Assembly (NCBI GenBank): GCA_016936035.1
Contig: JAFGPU010000450.1
Location: forward strand, 1-5,274
Reading direction: 5' to 3'
Source of the DNA: Acidimicrobiales bacterium
Lineage (GTDB): Bacteria > Actinomycetota > Acidimicrobiia > Acidimicrobiales > VFJN01
DNA length: 5,274 bases
Below the pieces are notes generated by a model, which worked only from the letters and a program-made list of their open reading frames with translations, ran no database searches and was not told the origin of the DNA. This document shows positions 1-5,274 of the stretch, one piece after another; position 1 is the first letter of the stretch; the number at the start of each line of letters is the position of its first letter. A program made the position numbers and the translations under genes.

Positions 1-1076
1 ACCTCGTTGGCGAGCAGCCGGCCTCGCACGGTGAGGACGGCGTGGTCGTCGACCACCTCGACGAGGTCGGCCAGCTCGTCCACCGGGAGCGCCGCCGCCG
101 GCACCCCGGCCCGGGTGCGCACCGCGAGCTGCAGCGCCTCGAGCCGGCGGTCGTCAGGGTCGAGGCGTTCGCCCGCGGCCTCCGGCGACCGGCCCGACGT
201 GACCGCATCGATGTAGCGCTCGGGGGTGCGCACGTTCCAGAAGCGGCGACCACGGCGATGGGAGTGGCCGGCGCACCCGAAGGCCTGGTACTCGCCCATC
301 GACCAGTAGAGCTGGTTGTGGCGGCATGCGTGGCCGGGCCGCGCCCAGTTCGAGATCTCGTACCAGCCGAGGCCGGCCGCCTCGAAGGCGTCGGCGGCCA
401 TCAGGTACTTCTCGGCCTGGTCGTCGTCGTCGGGGTGCCGTCGCGGATCGTCGGCGAGGGGCGTTCCTGCCTCGACCGTCAGCGCGTAGGCACTGACGTG
501 GGGTGGATCCAGGGCGAGCGTGCCGTCGATGGTGCGGCGCCAGTCGTCGAGCGTCTCGCCGGCGCCGCCGTAGATCAGGTCGACGTTGAAAGTGGGGACG
601 CTCGCGGCGCGCACCAGCTCGACGGCCCGCCGCACCCCGGCCGGGTCGTGGGTACGGCCGAGGCCGGCGAGCACGTGGTCGACCATCGACTGCACCCCCA
701 GGCTCACCCGGTTCACCCCGCCGGCGACGTAGGCGGCCACGAGCTCCGGGGTGACGGTGTCGGGGTTGCACTCGACCGTGACCTCGCAGTCCGAGGCGCG
801 GGGGACGGCGTCGAGCACGGCGACGAGCTGGTCGGGGGCGACGAGGGACGGTGTGCCACCCCCGACGAAGATGCTGGTGGCCGGGGGCAGGCCCGCGGCG
901 ACGTGGCGCTCGATGTCGACGCGGCACGCGTCGAGGTAGGCGCGCTGGAGGTGGTGCCGATCGGTCCAGGTGGCGAAGGCGCAGTAGTCGCACCGAGCCG
1001 CGCAGAACGGCACGTGCAGGTACACGCCGAACGGCGGGGTGGCCGCGGACGGGACGGGAGGCGTGGGGGACGGCAT
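1..1076 (-). CDS. hemW: HemW, radical SAM heme chaperone (3' end cut by window edge)
   Basis: Radical SAM protein of the HemW family, formerly annotated as an oxygen-independent coproporphyrinogen III oxidase homologue. Characterised members bind heme and act as heme chaperones for respiratory enzymes. The minus-strand frame is open for 358 codons to the window edge. Visible motifs are the [4Fe-4S] cluster motif CxxxCxxC (C25, C29, C32, preceded by YLHVPF), GGGTPS at 72-77, ECNPDT at 102-107, NRVSLGVQS at 122-130, DLIYG at 166-170, SAYALTVEAGTPL at 195-207, YEISNWARPG at 239-248 followed by CRHN, and the C-terminal HemW-domain segment EALQLAVRTRAGV at 313-325. It ends in RGRLLANE, so probably only a few tens of residues or fewer lie beyond the edge. 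CxxxCxxC with a following aromatic (YCAF) fits HemW. The start is uncertain: ATG at 1076 gives 14 residues before PFGVYL, GTG at 1106 is in frame, and neither has a clear Shine-Dalgarno. Oddities are GGAGET where the family usually has GLPGQT, and GCAGHSH where GxGAHSH is usual. Confidence 0.93.
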   Translation of the reverse strand, partial: MPSPTPPVPSAATPPFGVYLHVPFCAARCDYCAFATWTDRHHLQRAYLDACRVDIERHVAAGLPPATSIFVGGGTPSLVAPDQLVAVLDAVPRASDCEVTVECNPDTVTPELVAAYVAGGVNRVSLGVQSMVDHVLAGLGRTHDPAGVRRAVELVRAASVPTFNVDLIYGGAGETLDDWRRTIDGTLALDPPHVSAYALTVEAGTPLADDPRRHPDDDDQAEKYLMAADAFEAAGLGWYEISNWARPGHACRHNQLYWSMGEYQAFGCAGHSHRRGRRFWNVRTPERYIDAVTSGRSPEAAGERLDPDDRRLEALQLAVRTRAGVPAAALPVDELADLVEVVDDHAVLTVRGRLLANE

Positions 1077-1158
1077 GGTGCGGGCAGTGACAGGGAAGCA
1101 GCGCACACCGGCGCCTGTCGAGACGGCGGCCGGAACCGACGCGCCGACCGCACGCGCG

Positions 1159-1191
1159 ACCGAGGACCGGAACGGCGCCCCGGTCCTCGGT
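1159..1191 (-). terminator. 12-bp GC-rich hairpin after the bldD-like gene
   Basis: Perfect inverted repeat: ACCGAGGACCGG at 1159-1170 pairs with CCGGTCCTCGGT at 1180-1191 around a 9-nt loop. It starts 45 nt past the stop codon of the BldD-like gene and lies 82 nt ahead of the hemW ATG. On the minus strand it has no U tract: the 3' arm is followed by CGCGCG. It could therefore be an actinobacterial-type terminator without a U tail, an RNA 3'-end stabiliser, or an attenuator before hemW. On the plus strand the hairpin is followed by TTT, but I see no plus-strand gene that would use it. The structure is seen directly; its function is inferred. Confidence 0.55.
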
Positions 1192-1236
1192 TTCGTGCCG
1201 GTCGCGGCCGGCGATCGGTCGTCGTCGGAGGTTGCC

Positions 1237-1788
1237 TCAGCGCACCAGGCAGAGGCCCAGGCTGTCGAGCCGGGCCGGCACCTGGTCGGGGTGGCAGTCG
1301 AGGATGCACGCCACCGCCCGCAGGTCTTCGCGGCGGATCGTGAGCATGCGGCCGTTGTAGTCGCCCCGTTGCACCTGGATCATGCGCAGGTAGCGGGCGA
1401 GCATCTCGCCCTCCTGCCCGCCCAGCTGCTCGACGGCGCCGAGATCGATGGTGACCGGACGGTCGTCGCGCCGGGCGCCCCGCATGCGTTCGGTGAGGTC
1501 GACGACCTGCTCGTCGCCGGCCAGCGACCGGATGCCCAACTCGTCGTCGCTCGGCAGCATCTGATCGACCGGCACGCGATAGAAGCGGGCCAGCCGTTGC
1601 AGGCGCGGGACCGAGATGGCGCGTTCCCCACGCTCGTAGGCCCCCAGCACAGACGCCTTGAACTCGTGCTCCGATGCCGCCTCGACATCCTGCAGCGACA
1701 AGTGCTTCTGCCGGCGGATCGAACGAAGTCTCGTCCCGACCTTGGCGGCGTAGCCGCTGTCGCGCTCGACCTCGAGATCGGTGTCCAT
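1237..1788 (-). CDS. bldD: BldD-family transcriptional regulator, probably c-di-GMP responsive
   Basis: DNA-binding regulator of 183 aa related to Streptomyces BldD (about 167 aa), the developmental repressor that dimerises on DNA when bound by a c-di-GMP tetramer. The N-terminal XRE/Cro-type helix-turn-helix covers about 13-78: AAKVGTRLRSIRRQ, LSLQDVE, then GAYERGERAISVPRLQRLARFY, close to BldD's GSYERGDRAVTVQRLAELADFY. A charged linker (about 80-112, longer than in Streptomyces) leads to a C-terminal domain with IQVQRGDYNGRMLTIRRED at 137-155. This matches the BldD ligand signature RGD-x8-RQDD as RGD-x8-RRED, keeping the equivalents of R114, D116, R125 and D128 (here R141, D143, R152, D155). 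The protein stops at LCLVR, without the short tail of Streptomyces BldD. The ATG is chosen because GGGAGG sits 7 nt upstream and family homology begins just after it; a GTG 33 codons upstream would add unrelated sequence. It stands alone between rsmE and hemW, with its own upstream region and a downstream hairpin. Family assignment is strong; ligand binding is inferred from the motif. Confidence 0.88.
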   Translation of the reverse strand: MDTDLEVERDSGYAAKVGTRLRSIRRQKHLSLQDVEAASEHEFKASVLGAYERGERAISVPRLQRLARFYRVPVDQMLPSDDELGIRSLAGDEQVVDLTERMRGARRDDRPVTIDLGAVEQLGGQEGEMLARYLRMIQVQRGDYNGRMLTIRREDLRAVACILDCHPDQVPARLDSLGLCLVR

Positions 1789-1795
1789 TGGTTTT

Positions 1796-1801
1796 CCTCC
1801 C
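1796..1801 (-). promoter_or_regulatory. Ribosome binding site of the bldD-like gene
   Basis: GGGAGG on the minus strand followed by a 7-nt A-rich spacer (AAAACCA) and ATG at 1788. It is the clearest Shine-Dalgarno in the window and fixes the start, ruling out the in-frame GTG at 1887. Confidence 0.85.
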
Positions 1802-1864
1802 TCGGCCGTTCCCCAGAAGTACGGCCAGACCCAGGCTCGCCGGCCCGGAAAGGTCTCCCGCGGC

Positions 1865-1906
1865 AGGCAGTTGCCTACTCTACGCACTGGACCCCGTCGC
1901 CGACAA
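1865..1906 (-). promoter_or_regulatory. Candidate promoter of the bldD-like gene with palindrome at the start site
   Basis: On the minus strand TTGTCG (1906-1901) and TAGAGT (1882-1877) are 18 nt apart and resemble -35 and -10 hexamers (3/6 and 4/6 consensus matches). Just downstream is AGGCA-AC-TGCCT (1876-1865), a 5-bp inverted repeat that would overlap the predicted start point near 1869. The leader would be about 80 nt. The match is modest, and the call rests partly on there being a 198-nt gap that needs a promoter. Confidence 0.35.
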
Positions 1907-1919
1907 TCACTGCGAGTGC
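1907..1919 (-). promoter_or_regulatory. BldD-box-like palindrome (distal to promoter by a few bases)
   Basis: On the minus strand GCACTCGCAGTGA contains the perfect palindrome CACT-cgc-AGTG. It matches 6 of the 8 fixed positions of the Streptomyces BldD box TNACNC(A/T)GNGTNA. It lies directly upstream of the candidate -35 element, a sensible operator position. Binding is inferred only. Confidence 0.3.
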
Positions 1920-1967
1920 GCCTTCGTCACGCTCTCGCCGATCATCACGAGGCGCAACGCGGCCGGA

Positions 1968-1984
1968 GGTCACTCCTGGTCACT
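1968..1984. promoter_or_regulatory. Repeated GGTCACT pair containing a BldD-box-like palindrome
   Basis: GGTCACT occurs at 1968-1974 and again at 1978-1984, a direct repeat with a 10-bp period (one helical turn). The 13-mer at 1970-1982 (TCACTCCTGGTCA) matches 7 of the 8 fixed positions of the BldD box TNACNC(A/T)GNGTNA, missing one fixed base and the central A/T. It lies between the rsmE stop codon and the bldD-like gene, about 180 bp upstream of that gene. The repeat is seen directly; operator function is inferred. Confidence 0.35.
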
Positions 1985-1986
1985 GC

Positions 1987-2709
1987 TCATGCCTGCTCGC
2001 GCACGGAACCATCACGCAACGCGCTCAACAATGCGCCTGCTGTGATTGATGCAGTCTCTGCACGTAACACCTGCGATCCCAGGCGCACGCGGGGTAGCCG
2101 GCTCGCCCGCTCGCCGGGCGACCACCCCCCTTCCGGCCCGACCAGGACGACGGGCCGAGCCAGGGTCGGCGCCGTTCCCTCGATGTCGGCCATCGCCGCG
2201 CCGGGCAGTGCGGCGACGGCGGCGAACGACACCAGGCGGTCGACCTCGGGCAGCCACGTGCGCCGGCACTGCATGGCGGCCTGGCGGGCGATGTCGCGCC
2301 ACCGCCCCCACTGGCGATCGGCCTTGGCCGCATCCCACCGCACCACGCTGCGCTCGGCCACGAACGGCACGATGCGGTCGACGCCGACCTCGGTCAGCTT
2401 CTGCACGGTCAGCTCCGGCCGGTCGCCCTTCACCAGCGCGAACGCCACGGTGATCAGCGGGGCCGGGCGCTCGTCGGCCTCGACGTCGCCGGTCGGCTCG
2501 ACGGTGTCGCCGTCCGACATCCGCCCTGGGCGCCACCGCCCGGCACCGTCGCCCACCGTGACGACCGCACCGGGCCCGAGCCGCAGCACGCGCGCCAGGT
2601 GGTGGTGATCGCCGGGCGACAGGCGCGGCGCATCGATGTCGTCGACGAAGACGTGCGCTCGCGCGCCGAGCGGCGTGACGCCGTCGCCAGGGACGCCCGG
2701 CGGGGGCAC
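1987..2709 (-). CDS. rsmE: RsmE, 16S rRNA (uracil1498-N3)-methyltransferase
   Basis: SPOUT-class methyltransferase that uses S-adenosylmethionine to methylate N3 of U1498 in 16S rRNA on the 30S subunit. The 240-aa product has the usual length. An N-terminal PUA-like part (about 16-80: AHVFVDD, then HHHLARVLRLGPG) precedes the knotted catalytic domain with QKLTEVGVDRIVPFVAERSV at 103-122, the SAM-knot motif VGPEGGWSPGE at 190-200, and LGSQVLRAETA at 210-220. The start is a GTG, the only reasonable in-frame start before AHVFVDD, 6 nt after the dnaJ TAG, so the genes are probably translationally coupled. No strong Shine-Dalgarno is visible. The segment AMQCRRTWLPEV at 145-156 replaces the usual EQSGR-type stretch, a modest divergence. 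It is the last gene of the hrcA-dnaJ-rsmE operon, a common actinobacterial arrangement. Confidence 0.94.
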   Translation of the reverse strand: MPPPGVPGDGVTPLGARAHVFVDDIDAPRLSPGDHHHLARVLRLGPGAVVTVGDGAGRWRPGRMSDGDTVEPTGDVEADERPAPLITVAFALVKGDRPELTVQKLTEVGVDRIVPFVAERSVVRWDAAKADRQWGRWRDIARQAAMQCRRTWLPEVDRLVSFAAVAALPGAAMADIEGTAPTLARPVVLVGPEGGWSPGERASRLPRVRLGSQVLRAETASITAGALLSALRDGSVREQA

Positions 2710-2715
2710 GGGCGC

Positions 2716-3840
2716 CTACTTGAACGCGGAGCGGAGCTTCGACATCAACCCGGCGGGCGGGGGCGCCACCGACTCGGCCCGCAGCTCGGCGAAGCGGCGC
2801 AAGACCTCTTCCTCCTCTTCGGACAGCTCGGTCGGGACGTCGACCACGACGTCGATGAGCAGGTCGCCGCGACTGCGGCGCTCGAGGTGCGGGACACCCC
2901 GGCCCCGCAGGCGGAAGGTGGTGCCCGACGCGGTGGCGCGCGGCACCTCGACCTCCTCGGGACCGTCGAGCGTCTCGAACTCGAGCGTCGTGCCGAGGGT
3001 GGCCTGCGTGTACGGCAGGTGCACGGTGCAGCGAAGATCCGCACCGTCGCGCGTGAAGCGCGGGTGGGGCTTGACCCGCAGGTGCACGTACAGGTCGCCC
3101 GCCGGGCCGCCGCGAGGCCCCACGGCACCCCTGCCGGTCAGGCGCAGCGTCGAGCCCGAGTCGACGCCGGCCGGGATGTCGACCGTGTAGGTGCGCTCCT
3201 CGACGAGCCGGCCCTCGCCCCGGCACTCGGGGCACGGGCTGGCGATGATCTGGCCGGACCCGGCGCACCGTGCGCACGGCGACGACGTCACCATCTGACC
3301 GATGAGCGACTGGCGCACCCGTTGCACCTGACCGGTGCCCTGGCACTCGTAGCAGGTCACGGGCTCGGTGCCGTCGGCGGCGCCGGTGGCCTGGCACGCG
3401 CTGCAGGCCACTGCGGTGCGCACCGACACCGCGTGCTCGCACCCGAAGACCGCCTCGGTGAACTCGAGGTCGGCGACGACCTCGAGGTCGGCGCCTCGCG
3501 GCGGGCCCGACGGCCCACTGGTGCGGCCACCGAAGGGGCTGCCGCCGAAGAACGCCTCGAACACGTCGCCGAGGCCGCCGCCACCGAAGCCGAACGGATC
3601 GCCGGCCGGCGAGCCGCCGTTGACGCCCTCCGGGCCGAAGGTGTCGTAGCGCCGTCGCTTGTCCGGGTCGGACAGCACCTCGTACGCGTGGGCGACCTGC
3701 TTGAAGCGCGCCTCGGCGTCGGGGTCGCCGTGGCCGGTGTCGGGATGCAGCTCGCGCGCCAGCCGGCGGAACGCGCGCTTGATCTCCTCCGGGGTGGCGG
3801 TGCGGGAGACGCCGAGCAGCTCGTAGTAGTCGGTGGCCAC
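2716..3840 (-). CDS. dnaJ: Chaperone DnaJ (DnaJ2 type, hrcA-linked)
   Basis: Hsp40 co-chaperone that delivers unfolded proteins to DnaK and stimulates its ATPase, acting in the cytoplasm. The 374-aa product is full length for a type I DnaJ. The J domain spans about 4-68 with HPD at 32-34. A Gly/Phe-rich linker follows (about 69-105, GDPFGFGGGG and FFGGSPFGG). The zinc-finger region has four motifs: CSACQATG (146-153), CYECQGTG (163-170), CARCAGSG (189-196) and CPECRGEG (203-210). The substrate-binding beta domains follow (TYTVDIPAGVDSGS at 217-230, LTGRG at 234-238, GDLYVHLRVKPHPRFTRDG at 248-266). All eight cysteines are present; motif 1 has Ala in place of the usual first Gly. Translation starts at GTG, 11 nt after the hrcA stop, with only a purine-rich GAGAAAGAGA upstream. 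Linkage to hrcA and rsmE, without dnaK or grpE, matches the second DnaJ of actinobacteria. Confidence 0.96.
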   Translation of the reverse strand: MATDYYELLGVSRTATPEEIKRAFRRLARELHPDTGHGDPDAEARFKQVAHAYEVLSDPDKRRRYDTFGPEGVNGGSPAGDPFGFGGGGLGDVFEAFFGGSPFGGRTSGPSGPPRGADLEVVADLEFTEAVFGCEHAVSVRTAVACSACQATGAADGTEPVTCYECQGTGQVQRVRQSLIGQMVTSSPCARCAGSGQIIASPCPECRGEGRLVEERTYTVDIPAGVDSGSTLRLTGRGAVGPRGGPAGDLYVHLRVKPHPRFTRDGADLRCTVHLPYTQATLGTTLEFETLDGPEEVEVPRATASGTTFRLRGRGVPHLERRSRGDLLIDVVVDVPTELSEEEEEVLRRFAELRAESVAPPPAGLMSKLRSAFK

Positions 3841-3851
3841 AGTTCTCTTTC

Positions 3852-4856
3852 TCAGCCCTCGGTGAGGCGGACGGACAGACGGTTGCTCACGACGGCGACC
3901 GCGGCGAGCGCCTGGGGGTAGTTCATGCGGGTGGGGCCGAGCACGCCGATCGTGCCGGCGCGCTCGCCTTCGATGTCATAGGGCGCGACGACCAGCGCGC
4001 ACTCGGCGAGGGGCGCCACGCCGGTCTCGGTGCCGATGGCCACGTGCAGGCCACGGTCGATGACGTCGCGGAGCAACGACACGACGACGAACTGCTGCTC
4101 GAGGATGCCGAGCACCTCGCGCACGGTCTCGATGGCGTCGAACGCCTGGGCCATGCGGGCCGTGCCCCCCACGTACACCTGCTCCGGATCGTCGTGGGGG
4201 CGTCCGGTGAGGGCGGCCAACGCGCGGGCCACCAGATCGTCGGTGACGGCGTCGCCGGTCGACGGCACGGGGCGGAGCGCGTCGCGCGGGCTGCCGCTGA
4301 GGTGTGCGGTCAGGTGGGCGGTGCTGGCCGCCACCCGCTCGTCGCCCGTGCCATCGGGAAGCTCGATCGTGTGCTTCTCGACGGTGCCGTCGCTGAGGAC
4401 GGCGACGAGCACGGCCGCCGTGGTGCTGATCGTCACCAGCTGGGCCGACCGCAGGGTCGCCTCGGTCGGGGGCGGGGCCACCACGACGCTGGTCAGGTTG
4501 GTCAGGTCGGACAGCAACCGGCTGGTCTCGGCCAGCATCTGCTCGGCCTCGCCGTGGGCGCGGGCGAAGAAGTCACGGACCTCCTCGGCCGACCGGCCCG
4601 GTAGGCGGGGCTGGCGGAGGTGGTCGACGAAGAACCGGTAGCCCTTCTCGGTCGGCACCCGCCCTGCAGAGGTGTGGGGCTGGCGGAGGTAGCCCTCGGC
4701 CTCGAGCCCCGCCATCTCGTTGCGCACCGTCGCCGACGAGACGTCGACACCGGGGGCCTTGGCCACGTGGCCGGACCCCACCGGTTGCGCCGTGTCGATG
4801 TACTCCTCCACCACTGCCCGGAGGATGGCCGCTTTGCGTTCGTCGAGCATCGTCAT
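3852..4856 (-). CDS. hrcA: HrcA, heat-inducible transcription repressor
   Basis: Repressor of class I heat-shock genes; it binds CIRCE operators and in characterised systems depends on GroEL for activity. The 334-aa product has the normal length. The N-terminal winged helix covers about 1-80: LDERKAAILRAVVEEYIDT, SSATVRNEMAGLEAEGYL (40-57), then QPHTSAGRVPTEKGYRFFVD (59-78). The central and C-terminal GAF-like and dimerisation parts include VAIGTETG (272-279) and the family signature GTIGVLGPTRMNYPQALAAV (301-320). ATG at 4856 is taken as the start; a second ATG two codons later is equally compatible, and neither has a clear Shine-Dalgarno. It leads the hrcA-dnaJ-rsmE operon, and a CIRCE copy lies 40 nt upstream of the start, implying autorepression. 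Confidence 0.97.
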   Translation of the reverse strand: MTMLDERKAAILRAVVEEYIDTAQPVGSGHVAKAPGVDVSSATVRNEMAGLEAEGYLRQPHTSAGRVPTEKGYRFFVDHLRQPRLPGRSAEEVRDFFARAHGEAEQMLAETSRLLSDLTNLTSVVVAPPPTEATLRSAQLVTISTTAAVLVAVLSDGTVEKHTIELPDGTGDERVAASTAHLTAHLSGSPRDALRPVPSTGDAVTDDLVARALAALTGRPHDDPEQVYVGGTARMAQAFDAIETVREVLGILEQQFVVVSLLRDVIDRGLHVAIGTETGVAPLAECALVVAPYDIEGERAGTIGVLGPTRMNYPQALAAVAVVSNRLSVRLTEG

Positions 4857-4896
4857 CGCCGAGAGGTCAACGACCCTGTGCCGCTGATACCCCCAG

Positions 4897-4923
4897 GTAG
4901 CAGTCGAGTGTACCGACTGCTAA
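4897..4923 (-). promoter_or_regulatory. CIRCE operator (HrcA binding site) upstream of hrcA
   Basis: On the minus strand the site reads TTAGCAGTC - 9 nt - GACTGCTAC. The consensus CIRCE is TTAGCACTC-N9-GAGTGCTAA. The inner 8-bp arms (TAGCAGTC at 4898-4905 and GACTGCTA at 4915-4922 on the plus strand) are perfectly complementary and the spacer is exactly 9 nt. The site differs from consensus at the same arm position on both sides (C to G, with its complement) plus one outermost base. Position ahead of hrcA, spacing and symmetry make the call strong. Confidence 0.92.
4907..4912 (-). promoter_or_regulatory. Candidate -10 element inside the CIRCE spacer
   Basis: TACACT on the minus strand (4 of 6 matches to TATAAT) falls within the 9-nt CIRCE spacer. 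HrcA binding there would block RNA polymerase directly, and the transcript would start about 44 nt before the hrcA ATG. No convincing -35 hexamer is visible upstream, so this is tentative. Confidence 0.3.
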
Positions 4924-4956
4924 CACCGGACAGGGTGTCCTCTGCGCCCCGCCGGA

Positions 4957-5274
4957 TCAGTCCTCGAGTCGGAGCGCGCTGACGAACGCCTCCTGGGGGA
5001 CCTCGACGCGCCCGATGTTCTTCATGCGCTTCTTGCCCTCCTTCTGGCGCTCGAGCAGCTTGCGCTTGCGGGTGATGTCACCGCCGTAGCACTTGGCCAG
5101 CACGTCCTTGCGCTTGGCCTTGACCGTCTCGCGGGAGATGATGCGGCTGCCGATCGCCGCCTGGATGGGGACGTCGAACATCTGCCGCGGGATGAGCTCG
5201 CGCAGCTTCTCCGCCATGCGCCGGCCGTAGTCGTAGGCCTTGTCCTTGTGGATGATGGCGCTGAAGGCGTCGGC
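4957..5274 (-). CDS. lepA: Elongation factor 4 (LepA), C-terminal fragment at window edge
   Basis: C-terminal 105 residues of the ribosome-bound translational GTPase LepA/EF4, associated with back-translocation or ribosome assembly roles in studied bacteria. The GTPase and most other domains lie outside the window; the frame stays open through the right edge. The visible part is the LepA-specific C-terminal domain: [18 protein letters not shown], then [58 protein letters not shown] and [18 protein letters not shown], ending SALRLED. These blocks match the highly conserved tail of the family, which contacts the A-site tRNA region. It is upstream of, and in the same direction as, hrcA, separated by 97 nt of non-coding DNA (100 nt to the end of the stop codon) that carries the CIRCE. 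Confidence 0.98.
   Translation of the reverse strand, partial: ADAFSAIIHKDKAYDYGRRMAEKLRELIPRQMFDVPIQAAIGSRIISRETVKAKRKDVLAKCYGGDITRKRKLLERQKEGKKRMKNIGRVEVPQEAFVSALRLED

Noticed and set aside
154..993. Minus-strand open frame of 279 codons, extremely Arg/Pro-rich
   Set aside because: It is a frame-shifted reading of hemW. The true frame, open to the left edge, carries all HemW motifs.
42..1343. Long plus-strand open frame of 433 codons
   Set aside because: It lies antisense to hemW, has Arg/Gly/Val-rich low-complexity content typical of GC-rich shadow frames, and shows no recognisable domain.
1789..1887. 33-codon N-terminal extension of the BldD-like protein from a GTG
   Set aside because: The ATG at 1788 has an ideal GGGAGG ribosome site, and family similarity starts right after it. 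The extension contains the leader region and resembles nothing in the family.
2012..3442. Minus-strand open frame of 476 codons across dnaJ and rsmE
   Set aside because: It is out of frame with both genes and composed almost entirely of Arg, Ala, Gly and Pro. The dnaJ and rsmE frames hold complete conserved domains.
3467..3497. Direct repeat CTCGAGGTCGGCG in dnaJ
   Set aside because: It encodes the repeated residues DLEVVADLE within the conserved start of the substrate-binding domain, so it is explained by coding and codon bias.
2599..3921. Plus-strand open frame of 440 codons
   Set aside because: It is antisense to dnaJ, produced by codon-position GC bias, with no domain signature.
4620..4982. 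Plus-strand open frame of 120 codons covering the hrcA start and CIRCE
   Set aside because: It is antisense to the conserved HrcA winged helix and crosses the operator, with no ribosome site or recognisable domain.

Overview
The window is high-GC DNA (about 70% by eye) with six genes, all read from the minus strand, so transcription runs from high to low coordinates. The gene set points to an actinobacterium: a lepA / hrcA-dnaJ-rsmE / hemW neighbourhood, a CIRCE-type operator in front of hrcA, and a BldD-family regulator. A deep-branching class such as Acidimicrobiia is possible, because the BldD ortholog differs clearly from the Streptomyces protein. That placement is inference, not something I can prove here.

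Layout from right to left in the direction of transcription: the 3' end of lepA (elongation factor 4) enters at the right edge. A 97-nt spacer between the lepA stop and hrcA carries a near-canonical CIRCE operator. hrcA, dnaJ (the DnaJ2 type that travels with hrcA) and rsmE (16S rRNA m3U1498 methyltransferase) follow with only 11-nt and 6-nt gaps, so they almost certainly form one heat-shock operon repressed by HrcA through that CIRCE. A 198-nt non-coding stretch comes next, with a candidate promoter and BldD-box-like palindromes. It leads into a BldD-like regulator with an excellent ribosome binding site. The regulator is followed by a strong 12-bp hairpin in a 160-nt gap, and then by hemW (radical SAM heme chaperone), which runs off the left edge just short of its expected C-terminus.

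Together this is a housekeeping proteostasis and translation cluster (LepA, HrcA, DnaJ, RsmE, HemW) with a probable c-di-GMP-responsive regulator placed inside it. No gene-free stretch exceeds about 200 nt. I saw no tRNA, rRNA, insertion sequence, CRISPR array or other mobile element, and nothing that amounts to a new multi-gene system. The points worth a second look are regulatory: the symmetric CIRCE variant, the c-di-GMP signature in the BldD ortholog, and the palindromes upstream of that gene.
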